Source: Pseudoscleropodium purum (lineage: Eukaryota > Streptophyta > Bryopsida > Hypnales > Brachytheciaceae). From it: 64,000 bases of DNA. The stretch lies in contig OZ017798.1 of the NCBI GenBank assembly GCA_963969395.1, forward strand, positions 7,990,173-8,054,172, in the 5' to 3' direction. The notes beneath the pieces were generated by a model. That model searched no databases. It saw nothing but the letters and a program-made list of their open reading frames with translations, and was not told where the DNA came from. How positions within the stretch are numbered: position 1 is the stretch's first letter; each line of letters starts with the position of its first letter. A program made the position numbers and the translations under genes. This document shows positions 8,421 to 19,545 of this stretch, piece after piece.

Positions 8421-10707
8421 AAATGGCATGCAGATCCATTCTCAATTGGAAGTATCAGAGACTCGAACACAAAAGGCAAATTCTCCAGGATCACGGTTTG
8501 CTTCAACGAGACACTTGACTTTTCAGGGCTTTAATTGAAAGCTTAATTAATGTATCATCTGCTTAACCCCTGCCTGGTTTTGCTATGTAACGTCAAATTA
8601 TGTTCATAACGATCTAAGAGAGACTGTGCCAGTATTCAGGGTGGTTTGTGAAAGGCCGACAGACAATTGAGTGTTGGACAACCAACCTTTTGTTGGGCCT
8701 TTTTTATTTCACAACTTTCACAACCTTTTGAGTGTGTTTGTTGGGAATGTGAAACTCCTCACTCATTTTGTTTCGGCTTCTGGGCCCAACAGGACTCACC
8801 GACAATATGACCTGAAAAAAGGAACTCTTATTAACCCATTTGGTAAAGGCTTGGAACAGTAATCTCTTTTTCTTTTCCTTTTTGATTCAAATGAAAATGT
8901 CGATTCTTTTGCACGTTAGAAACAGTTACATGTCGATGAGAAGCGAAATAATTGTGAGCTGGGCTTTCATATATAACAGGATATGCACCCGGAGGGGCTT
9001 GCGTTGTAGGCCCTTCTTCAGTCTCTTAATTCTAATTATTTCTAGCTTCGAACTGGAAGCTCCAGGCAAAAAAATTTGCATACAAAGGGGCTAAGCTATT
9101 GATACTAAAAGTGATCTGTTTGGGCTCCTATGTCTACTGATTCATATCATTTACCATTTCATTCTATCTCGACAGAATTGGTTCCTGTGACCAGATGTCT
9201 CTCCATAGCTCTCTATGTCTCCCAAAAATAACACTCCCTGCATTTGTAAAAATGCTCACAGTGATGCAAATATTATACTCTATCTTGTTGTGAGAAGTGG
9301 CATTGTGGTCAATACAAACGCTGCATAGACAACTAAGGTCCAGCACTTCTAATTAGATAGTACCGGTACTGCAGCATAAATGAAATTCCGGAAGTGTCCA
9401 TTTCACTGGATTCAAGGAATGGTATAATATTGTATCTACTAATAAAACATGCTCAAAGTCTGCCCACTCATTGCAACTACCAAATCAGGAAGCATCGCGA
9501 AAATTGACTTAACTGAGTACATGGCCACTACACGGCTAGAGTAATATGATATTCCGGACCCTTCAATGATTACGATGGTTGTTATCCACAAAAGACGTCC
9601 TGTCATCAGTCTCCAAATTAAGCACAACTAAATTAATAAACAAATAAAATGATTATAATCAGATATTTTAATTAGACACAGTACGACTGCATTATGTGTA
9701 AACTCACACTTCCTGGTGGGCTACAGCCGGAAACTTGAAAAGTGCTAGGAAAGTACAGCATCACCGAAGAGAAAAGTAATTCGCCCAATGCATGCCACAT
9801 AACCAAGAGTTAGCGGAAAGTTCTCGTGCATGATATGCATCATTACTAGTGGAATCACTAAAGAAGCGTGACGATATGGAACACACAATGATACAACAGA
9901 TGACCTGCGTCAGCGAAGTTGCATAGAACGAGCCTCTGTCGCACCCATTCACAGCTAAGTTGGCATCAGATTGCGAGAGGAAATACTGGATGCTAAGGAA
10001 GAAGATACTAAACCGTTAAGGACCTGATCCCGTCTCTTATATTGACTGACCGTTGTTACCACCAATTCCTCTAATCATTCACACTTGGTTGGACTTATCA
10101 GCAAGTGGTGTAAGCATGACCTCGCGGGATGTCTATAGAAACAATCTTTGAATGGAATGTCTACTATGACTTATGGTGATTTCTCCACAATGCCTTATCC
10201 ACAGCTCTACAGTGATCTCCCAAACGCCACATTGCTACATATTGGCTAAAGTTTTTAAAGTGGGAGCAAAGTATCCACTACCTTACCACCAGCTGGTCCA
10301 TAATCAATAATAGGACACTATTTTAGCGTGCCAATATAGGATTTTAAGATTGCTGTACAACAAGAAGTTACACAGATCAGTGTCATAAGAGGCATTCCCA
10401 GTCTCATGATGAGCTGAAGATTCGAAGCAATGCACGTGCGACAGGAGAGGATGACGAAGAAGACACGGTAAAACCAATTTCCCGACAAACACAACAAAAC
10501 AAAAGTGCCGTCATTCATGTTCAGAATCACGTGACAGACAAATAGCGACTGCTAATTTCCACATTTGAGTAAGCTACACTGTACAACACGGGCGCGTATG
10601 GACGTTGACGAAACGATTACGAACCCTCGTCTCTGCAAACCAATGAGCGTCGAAACCTGGACAACTGTGACAGTTCCAATTGCATTGACTAAAGAGTTCA
10701 ACGAGAA
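8421..10707. other. Spacer with unidentified hydrophobic frames on the - strand
   Basis: The sequence is intermediate in GC. On the - strand, frames at 9164-9346, 9439-9627, 9761-9952 and 10318-10530 translate into hydrophobic text (for example TTIVIIEGSGISYY near 9560, FYRVFFVILSC near 10460, and PLTLGYVACIGRITFLFGDA in another frame near 9800). The 10530 frame follows a plausible acceptor (attagcag). Together they could be exons of a decayed multi-pass membrane protein gene on the - strand, but I cannot name a family and stops interrupt each piece. Downstream of 10708 some of this would be 3' UTR of the small - strand gene. Confidence 0.3.
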
Positions 10708-11484
10708 TTACGATGGGCCCACTGCTGTAGTAGTACCTTCCCTGCTGACGAAATTCGGCTGCTGCTGCTGCTGGAGCATCGCCGAAGCATCCAGTTGCTC
10801 CTTCGCAGCCTGAAGTTCTTCCGCCCTTCGCTGTGCCTCTAGATCCACCACCTTCTCATCTACAAACCCGACCAACAAAAATCCACCGTCGACCACATAT
10901 TCATATCCATCACAGAATTCCAAGAAACTTCATTGTTCAACGAATTTCTCCTCAAAAGGGAATTGAAACTAACTATGTGCAGTGCATGTGCGTTGAAGGG
11001 GAGTACTTCTTTTTTTAAGAGACTTCGGGCGTTCGGCACTAAATGCATCCGAAATATATGACTCTCGAACAATTTTCTTCCACCAGATTAAGACTCAAAT
11101 GTCAAAGATTTTAAACCATTTAACGCGAATTTGAGTTTGCGAGGAAATTAAAACCAGGGCAGTGCGTTCAATGGCCAATGTACTGAACTCCAAAACCCTA
11201 AAATCCCACTTTCCCCGAAAATCATTCGCTGCGCAATCCGCGCCCACGCTTTCAGCGACGCAAGAACAAAAAGAAGGAAAGCCGAATAAGATACGAACGC
11301 GATCAATTTCAAAATCAAAGTCCATTGAGAAATTTCAGACCGAAACCCTAAACCCTAAAAACAGAGAGAGGTGAATGTTGCGCAACTTACAGAAGCCAGT
11401 GCGGATCATGAAAAACTCCATGGCGGCCCCGGCGGAGGCACTGAAGAGCGCAACCTTGGCGTACCAGGGTCCATGCTGCATCAT
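10708..11484 (-). CDS. Small conserved-looking membrane-anchored protein, two exons, 81 residues
   Basis: On the - strand, exon 1 (11484-11391) reads MMQHGPWYAKVALF and a hydrophobic, alanine-rich segment ending EFFMIRTGF. It ends at an ideal donor gtaagt (11390). Exon 2 (10859-10708) follows the acceptor tttgtag and starts in the same phase to give Y, then EKVVDLEAQRRAEELQ, a glutamine run of five, and TTTAVGPS before the stop. The intron is 531 bp. Residues about 6-30 can span a membrane; the rest is a charged helix. I recall similar short plant proteins with the GPWYAKVALFSA-GA--E-FM--TGFY pattern but no agreed name. An in-frame ATG at 11589 would add 35 residues; I prefer 11484 because the family-like text starts there. 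The ORF is intact, so it is probably a working gene. Confidence 0.72.
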
Positions 11485-11830
11485 CCCCCTCGCCAACGAC
11501 AAAACTTCTTCAACGCGAACCTCTTCAATGCAAGTTTCTCCAACGCAAATTTCGTTTTTCTTGGTTCTCCTGTCGCAATGAAAAATCAATCAGAGGATCC
11601 ATTCACCGACCCGAAGAGCTCCATTTTCGAAATCTGCCCATTCTCGTACAAAGTGTGTGGATTCAACAACAGTAGTGTGCTACAAATGTAGAATGGAAAG
11701 CACCGCCAGTAGATTTCGGATTCATCCTGACGCCCGATTCTGCGGTAGAATTAGGGTTTCGTGTCGATTGCAGGCCACATGACCGCGGAAATTTCATCCA
11801 AAATCATTGGCCATTGCTTTCTGTTGCCTC
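11485..11830 (-). promoter_or_regulatory. Probable promoter/5' leader of the 81-residue gene, with telo-box-like words
   Basis: This GC-richer stretch lies upstream of the - strand gene. It contains aaaccctaat on the - strand (about 11748-11757), and a repeated accctaaaccctaaaa lies within the intron (about 11345-11360). AAACCCTAA words (telo-boxes) are frequent near the starts of plant housekeeping genes. Beyond about 11850 the composition turns strongly AT-rich, marking the end of the gene-bearing region. Confidence 0.4.
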
Positions 11831-11849
11831 GTCGCTCCTTGGCAAGATT

Positions 11850-12430
11850 TTTCCCTTACCACCAATAAATTAGTGTATTTCAAGAAATTCTAATGAAAGA
11901 GATAGAATATTTTGTATTTTGTAATTTTGTATATTATAGTCTTACAAAGTACATTTCATTTCTTTTTTTGGTTTATATATCTTTTGAATCTTGTATTGTA
12001 TAAAATGACATCATCTATGTCCATATATAAAAAATAGGTAATAATTTTTTTGAAGGAAATTTTCAAAATACAAAACCTATGGGGTTTTGAAGGGCAATTC
12101 TTATACCTTGAACAACCAATCTATAATTTGATGACCATACTCGGTAATATATGAATAAGTACCTATCAAAAGCAAAAATTGAAAAAATAAATGATAGCGT
12201 ACCAAATCATCAAAAAAATTAAATTGTATGACTAGATCATACTTGATGAGTTTGAATTTTTTCAAATAGTACAATAACTTGTAAATTATAATTTTTTGGT
12301 AAAGAATTAAGGATTTTATTCAAATATTGAAATTGTCATTGTGGATGTAATAGAATGCCTAGTGATTGGTTTTGAAGAATTATAATTAAAAACAACTCTT
12401 GAATACACCTATAGTACATTATAATACATG
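11850..12430. other. AT-rich intergenic DNA
   Basis: No open frame or recognised repeat boundary is present. It separates the last supported gene from the first copy of the TTAA-flanked repeat family. Confidence 0.5.
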
Positions 12431-12434
12431 TTAA

Positions 12435-13360
12435 CCCGTAAAAGTTGGAGACTATGTCTTCACCAAAAATGCTCCAAAACTGCCATTTCTAATACAAGCA
12501 CCAAATTTTAAATGAAAATTTGTTTTGGACACATTCAATTTTAGGATCTTGTAGTAAACTAGTTTGAAAAGATGTCGAAAAAATTTCAGAATTTTCACCT
12601 TGTAGATTGCAAGATATTGATGTTTGAAGTGACAAAAAACTTTTTTGGGGCCCTATGAAAGTAAGGGTAGCTACACTTCACAAGGTCACATTTGTATGAA
12701 AAAATGTCTAAAATGGTGGTGCTTCTTTGGATTCACTCTTAAAGGCAAGTTAGCTACATGCTTGAAAATTTTTAAGATCATTTGGAATTGCACAACATAT
12801 AGGAAAAAAATAGTAAGTAGAAAGAAGTACAAAGTAATTCAAAACACTAAATTGTTAAGAATTTAATTATAAAATTGAAAAATTCCAATCCCAACGGTTG
12901 TAATGTAGTAATAAATAATCTCCATCACGTAGATTTTATTTTTCAAAAAATATTAAAAATTTAATTAAATAAAGGACTCCAAAGTTTATTTTTGAATAGG
13001 GAATCCATAACTACCCACAAACTAGATTACCTCATAACTATTACCTTATAAATCATAATGGAATGATTCAAAGCTTTACAAGTATATGTAAATCTAGAAA
13101 ACCAATTTCAAATTTTTATTTTTGAAAAATATGATTTTTTAAGAAATTTTTGGATTGCCCGTCAAACATTGAAAATTACATATCATGCAATAACTTTTGA
13201 ACCATGTAGTCAAAAGTTATGAAAATTGTTGGGCCTTAAAGCTACTCTTTGAGCACATGTTATGTGAAAATTTCAGAAAAATAAAATAAAAAATTCATTT
13301 GTAGTGGGCTGCCCAAAATTGCTATGTTGCCAAAAAAAATGCAGTTTTGACCTTTAGGAG
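12435..13360 (+). mobile_element. TTAA-flanked 920-bp element, copy 1
   Basis: The element starts CCCGTAAAAGTTGGAGACTATG and ends GCAGTTTTGACCTTTAGGAG, and TTAA lies on both sides (12431-12434 and 13361-13364). It is 926 bp. Shared internal words across copies include TCACCAAAAA-GCTCCAAAA, GTAGATTGCAAGATATT, CACAAGGTCACATTTGTATG, CAATCCCAA-GGTTGTAATGT, AGGACTCCAAAGTTT and CATGTAGTCAAAAGTTATG. No transposase frame is present; the small open frame at 12645-12866 is accidental. The copy is nearly complete. Confidence 0.82.
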
Positions 13361-13364
13361 TTAA

Positions 13365-16300
13365 AGACATCACTTCAAGTTATACTATTGCAAAATTGCA
13401 AAATCATAAAAACTATACATGGGCAAATAAGCTTTCCATATTTGTTTAAGAGCAATTCCAACTTAAATTCTGAAGGATTGATATGTATATATTGGCTTTT
13501 AGATAACTTTGAAATTGAATAAGCGATGGCAATGTCAATTCATGAATTATAAAATTGAAATCTTGTGTAGTTTCATTCACAGATTATTTGATTGTAAAAC
13601 AAACTTCATCAAATTGGGATTAGTAGTTACAAAGTCATGTCCAATTTGGACTTTATTCCCAATAAGGACAACTAGAGAAACTAAAATATCTTTTGATTTT
13701 GAGTTTTTCCACTTTGAAATTTCTCTTTCCATTTTTTAATAACAAAAATAATCATTTTTATTATTTTCTACTAAAAATCAATTTACAATCACGTGACAAC
13801 TACAACACTCAAAACTAATCACTATTATTTTTTAATTATTTCTTTGTCTCAATGCAAATTTTTGAATGGGAGCACATACTACTCCTAAATGCAGGTTAGG
13901 GTGAACTAACACCCTCACTCATTCCCCAAGTTATTCCAAATGTGCATGTAAAAAAAAATCACCTATTTTGTGCCTAATTAATTTTATCCTCTACACCTCT
14001 CCTAGCTAATTTGGGGCCTCTTCTAGCTAATTTGGCTACCCTTATTACTGCTACCCTTGTTACTGTAGACTGGGGTGACACTGTTGAGAACTACTGTACC
14101 GAATTGCATTTGAAATTTTTTGAAGGGGGGATTTTAAAATAAAATAAATTATTTTGAAGGGGAGACTGTTATTTGGAAGTTTGAGCTTCAGACAAGGGGG
14201 TATCAAATGTCTACAGGATTGGGAGCCCTTTGGGCAGCCTTCTTCAAAAGGGCAACAAAGATGCAACAATAGATTCTCGGTCCACCGGTGATCATGCTGC
14301 CTCAGGATATTATCATCATCATTCTTTATAAGTTATGGTGCACCGCCCCCATTGGCACCAAGAGGATATTATGTGTAAAAATTTGCTCCTAATTTGTAGT
14401 TGGTCAATTTTGAGTCTCTCTAACAATGTAGATATTTAGAGGTCATGCATGAGTTCAAACATTAGGAGAAGTTTGGGTCTTATGTGCATGTACTTTCCAA
14501 GTTGCGTTAAGCACTAGTGAGCCTGTCGCCTATACAAAATTAGCCCACTTACATAGAAAAATCGCCCATATTAAAGCACATGGCACTCTTTACAACCCAT
14601 GACACTCCTTACGGTGCATGCCATTGTGAGATTCTTCATCCGCCCTCTTTTGGACAAAAGTTGCCCCGTGCTTAATGCAATGGGAAGCTTCCCACTATAC
14701 ATAAGAGCATTCATATTGTTGGATGAAACAAGGGGCGCAATGAAAATCTTAGGTGGGCAATGCAAGTGGTCTTTTGTGAGTTTCAACAGTATGATCTTCA
14801 CCGTAATCCAAAAATTTTCTTCTTAAGCAACAATTGATTGGGCAAACTTTTGAATGCACCCTTCTAGCTCTACCCAAACCACGTCACCAAGCCAAAGTTG
14901 CCACTCCACCACACCCACATCTTGCCATGACTATCTAAATCCTGGAAAAAAAAATGACTCTGCTTAAGGGGCTCAATGAACATTTGTATAGTCATTCTAG
15001 GTTCATGTCTAGAAGTTTGGTTTTGAAGAGCATGAGTTCCTTTTTTCCTTGGATGCCTTGATAGTGGAATAACCAAACTAGCCTAGATCCAATCTTTGGC
15101 ATCCCGGACTCTTAATTCATTGAGCATTGTGGATGTTCTAAGGGCCATAGAGTTAAATTTGTCTCCTATTTTTTTTGTTTATTATAGGCCCTTTCTTCCA
15201 AAGGTCAATGATAATCTATGCATATATAAAGTATACATTTTGAAAAGAACACTTCCAAATATAAAAATATTCAACCACAATAGAAAGATAACTTTGGGAT
15301 TCATTAATAATATATATTTGAATAGATCAAGGAGAAATCACCACTAAAATAAAGATCTTATATTTGTGTTAAAATCTATTAAATGTAAAATCATGTAAAT
15401 GCATCACATATGATTTTTCATTCCATCTTCACTTGTTAGTTGAAAATTAAACTTTTGACAAAGGATGAATATTCTATCTATTTTTCTACTATTAAGTAGA
15501 AACTTTTATCTTAGTGAATAATCACGAATGACCATGAAAATAACCATAACTAGTCTAATTGATCATGTAAGTCTTTTTTTGTATCATTTTCATAGTATAT
15601 CCTAACTAGATTCCAATAATAAATGTCGAAAATAAATATTCAAATTTGGCATATTTATCATTTATTAGAAATGATGAATTCATTAGCTTTTCCCTAAATA
15701 ATTTTTTAAAATTGTGCACCCATGGTCCACAACCTAGCATGAACAAATATCATGCTTGAAGATTCACCATGGCTTGTCAAACACTCAATGTGATGGGACT
15801 ATCCTATGGGAAGATATATCCCCCTTCCTCCCCCTCAACTAAATTAAATAAAAACTCACCCCCCTCTAAAGCGACCAATTTTAAATTTTAAAATTAGACC
15901 TCTATCATTGATGATCACCACAAGTAGAGAGATTTGGATTGTTGATAAGAGGGACACGCATTGTCTTTCTCTTATATGTAGCATGCCTTTGCCATGTAAA
16001 ACACATCTAGAGCTTATGTAGAACACATGGAGCTTCTCACTTCTATAACTCAATTCAGTGGCCATCTCTTGGTAAGGTTTTGTGATATTTCTCTTGTTTT
16101 CATGATGTTTTTTTTTATCTAGGTATATAGAGTTTTTGAGTTTTGAAAGTATAGTTTTCATGTATTTGCAACTTTGAAGGGTTTTTTGTTTACACAAAGG
16201 TGTTGTTTTGTTTTGTATTTGAATTGTTTAGAGTTTGAGGTCTCTAAAACAAGACTCCATTTGGTAGCTCCTATAGCAAATCTCTTCACTTCTTTTGCAA

Positions 16301-18889
16301 CTCTACTCAAAGTCTATCTCGTAAGGTTTGGTGATATTTCTCTTATTTTCATGATGTTTTTTCTTGACTAGGTGTGGGATTAAATATGGAATTGTTTGAT
16401 GTGATATTGTTGCATCCAAGGTGTGTCCACTACGAGGTTTTTTGCAACATGTTTTGGTGTTTCAGGTGTTTAGGTTTTAATTGAGGTTTTCTTTCATGTT
16501 GAAGTGAACATGGCATATTGATGTCTTTCTTGTGTTTTGCAACTTTGATTTTTCTTTTTTGCATTTTTGTAGTAGCAAGAGCAACATGTAATACTAAATT
16601 GTTGTTGTATGTTGTTGTAAGAATCATCTATATTGAGAGGCAACACAAATCACATTCCTTGTGGTTAAAAAGGTTCAAGTCCCTTATGTTGAAGATGCTA
16701 AATTCCTTTTCAATGTTAATTTTTTATTATAAATTAATTGTGGTACTGAATAGGATATGAGAAATGGTATCGACCATGTTTTAGACAATAAAGGCAACAA
16801 AGGGAAAGAAAAGGATTCAAAGTTAGCTAACATTTTTATGCAATTCAATTTTAATCAAGCCCTTGCAAAAAATGTTGCTAAAATGATTGTATAAAATCAA
16901 ACAACTATAATAAAGAAAAACTTATTAAAAGAAAAATGCAAAAGAAAGAGTTCCTATAGAGCCAAAGGAATCAAAGGTCACTGGCACCATTTAAGAGATA
17001 TGTTGTGTATTAGCAGTGCACCCCCAATGCATGAAGGGGGGTGGAATACATTATGACCTCAATGTTGTGAAAATGTATGATGAATCTAGATGTCATTGAT
17101 ATAGATGATGTGATTCAAGTATTTTTTTAGCCCAAGAATCTAGATCTGTGTCTTGCAAATTTGAGCTGGTTTATTTTGCAACGAACATGGACAAGGCACT
17201 TGAAAATGCATAGTGTGATTATTTGTTTGCGAGTAACATGTTAGAAGACCCAAGGGAAGACCAAAATAATATCATTTGAAATGTAGTTGTACTTCATGCA
17301 AAATTGTTTGAGACAATGTACATTTTAGTGGTTTATAGTGAAGATGATTCAACTAACAGTTTTTTTGCTTTTGTTTTAAGCATTGAAACACTTTTGACTT
17401 TTTTTAGTAGAATTTTGAAACAACTATGTTTTTTTAAACACTTGTGGAAAATTTTGTTTGAATAAAAATTTTGAAATTTTAAGAAGGAAAAAAGGACTAG
17501 TGTATCCTTTTGTAAATTTGTAAGGACTAGCATATCCTTTTTAAGAAAATTTCATCAAATAAAACAATGACACATGTACTTGGCCTTAAAATTGATTTTG
17601 GATTTTTATAGTTTGAGGCAAACAGGTCACTATCACTATCACCTCAAAGGAAATAACGCACACAATTCATTTTAGGAATATGCACGGGTCTTCATGTCAC
17701 TCAATAACTTATTCACATTTTTACAATTAAATATTCTTAAAAAAATGAGGGTTCTATGAATAGTTGATTATAAATAGACTCTCATACTATTATTTCAAAG
17801 ATGATCCAATCAAAAATAATAATAAATGAATATGATACTATTAATAGAAAATTGCAAAGTAAAAACATTAATAATGATTTAAGATTATACAAGGGCATTT
17901 GCTCTTATGATATAAACATCTATTTTGCCACAATGCACTAGTTTGCACTAGATTAAGAACTTTAAGAATTTTCCATCACATAATGCAAATTGAATATGAG
18001 ATGGAAGAATTTTTTTTGCACACATGATTTTTCCAAAGATCATAACTACATTAAAAGAATCATTGGAAGCTCTACATAGTTTACATGAAAAACTTTACAC
18101 TAAAAGAGAGCAATGTCAGAGTGTGTAATACATATTGAATTTAAAAATTGTATTAATGATAATAATTGAGATACATTCAGAAAAATAATAAATTTCTTTA
18201 GAAGTGGTAAGATTGCATTTTAGGATTTCTTTATTTTATATATATCTAACTTTGATGTTAGAAAACCTTAAAATATTTTTTAGGGATTTTAAGGATTATA
18301 TTATTATTTTTTATAATATAAAATATGCATTTATAAAAAAATTGAGGTGAAAATTATCTTAGAATTTTTACAAGATCATGAATTAGTTGTTATAAAATAG
18401 AATAGATTTTCTAGTACAAACTTTGGAATAAGGATGAATATTTTCAAGTAAAACTATGCAAAATTCTATTTGGAAGAAACACCATAAATCTTTTGTCACA
18501 TCAATTTACTATAATTTTATTCCAAAATTTTATGAATAACATTTTATTTTTATAGCCCTAATCTAAAGCTGAGATAGTTAATAAGATTATGGAAAATAGC
18601 CATAGAAATGGATGCTTTCAAAGAGCTCCAAGGGTAAACATTAGGGAAAAATAATTTTGTGTATCCTATCATGTTCATTTGGGCTTTGAATAGTCACCTA
18701 TACCACCTAAAATTGTCACAAGTTTTCAAGAGCAACCAATGAAAGTTGAATAGTTTAAATTGATGTATAAATTATTTCAAATTTTATGACACCTCAAATT
18801 ATTATCAATTATGATTGTAAATGAAAAAATAAACAACCTTAGTTTTTAATAAAAAAATATGCATTTATTTATAAATTTATTATAAAATT
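13365..18889. other. AT-rich repeat-derived intergenic DNA without recognised genes
   Basis: No supported gene. Notable contents are a block near 13890-14090 that recurs near 56725-56870, and a spaced direct repeat of about 55 bp (about 16065-16123 and 16318-16373). Open frames such as 14599-14826 and 15856-16197 carry no recognised motif and have the low-complexity composition of their surroundings. Confidence 0.45.
16065..16373 (+). repeat. Spaced direct repeat, about 55 bp, two copies
   Basis: The word GTGATATTTCTCTTGTTTTC with its flanks (TAAGGTTTT before, ATGATGTTTTTTTTTATCTAGG after) at about 16065-16123 recurs at about 16318-16373 as GTGATATTTCTCTTATTTTC with similar flanks. The copies are about 250 bp apart, so this may be a tandem duplication of a roughly 250-bp unit whose remaining part has diverged. 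Confidence 0.6.
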
Positions 18890-19541
18890 TAAAATTGCAA
18901 TGGTTATGAATTTTGAATATAAAAAATCTTATGTTGAAAAATTGAATTGAAAGTCTAGGAAAAAATTCAAAAAACACACATTTGATTTTCATTCTTTAAA
19001 AAATTGCTAAGTAGAAATAGGTCCAATATTGAAAAAAACAAACTAAATTGTGAATAACTTTAAGATGGTATTGAAACACTATAATTCCAATGGTGTGATT
19101 GTTTTAGCAAGAAAATTTAACCTTCTCAAACAATTTTTTTGAAAAATTGTGAAAATGGCATTAAGAAATGAATCCTATAAGTTATTTTTTCAAGAAGATG
19201 TTCTAATTGTTTGAAAAATAAGATTGTTTATAACTTTTACATAACAAGTCTAATTGGAATGAATCAAAACTTTCCATGTAGATAAAATTACAATCTATGA
19301 GAAAAATTTAATAAAAAAAATTTTGTGGGGGGAGATTTTTGCTCGCCACACCAAAAAAAAAGGACCTTTTGTCCCATGATTTTTGCTCCCGGGCACCAAT
19401 TAAAATAAAAATTATATTTTTGAAAAGCTAATGCGTTTTTATCTTCACAAAAAGTTAAAAAAAATCATGATGAATATTGAGAACGTGAGAGCCTACCTGA
19501 AATCCATTTTGTCCTCCAATGGGACAATAGGACTTTAGGAT
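18890..19541 (+). mobile_element. TTAA-flanked element, second subfamily, 5'-truncated copy
   Basis: From about 18890 the text follows the copy at 42171-43086 (for example TTGATTTTCATTCTTTAAAA and TTTTGCTCCCGGGCACCAATT) and ends CAATAGGACTTTAGGA before TTAA at 19542-19545. The expected 5' terminus near 18620 is not recognisable, so the first 260 bp or so are lost or too diverged. Confidence 0.7.
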
Positions 19542-19545
19542 TTAA

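Noticed and set aside
9743..11000. Possible tRNA or structured RNA in the GC-richer end
   Set aside because: No cloverleaf with TTCGA-type T-loop and B-box consensus was seen on either strand.
11371..11691. 106-residue + strand open frame
   Set aside because: It is antisense to the first exon of the 81-residue - strand gene, whose splice sites and hydrophobic segment are far better supported.
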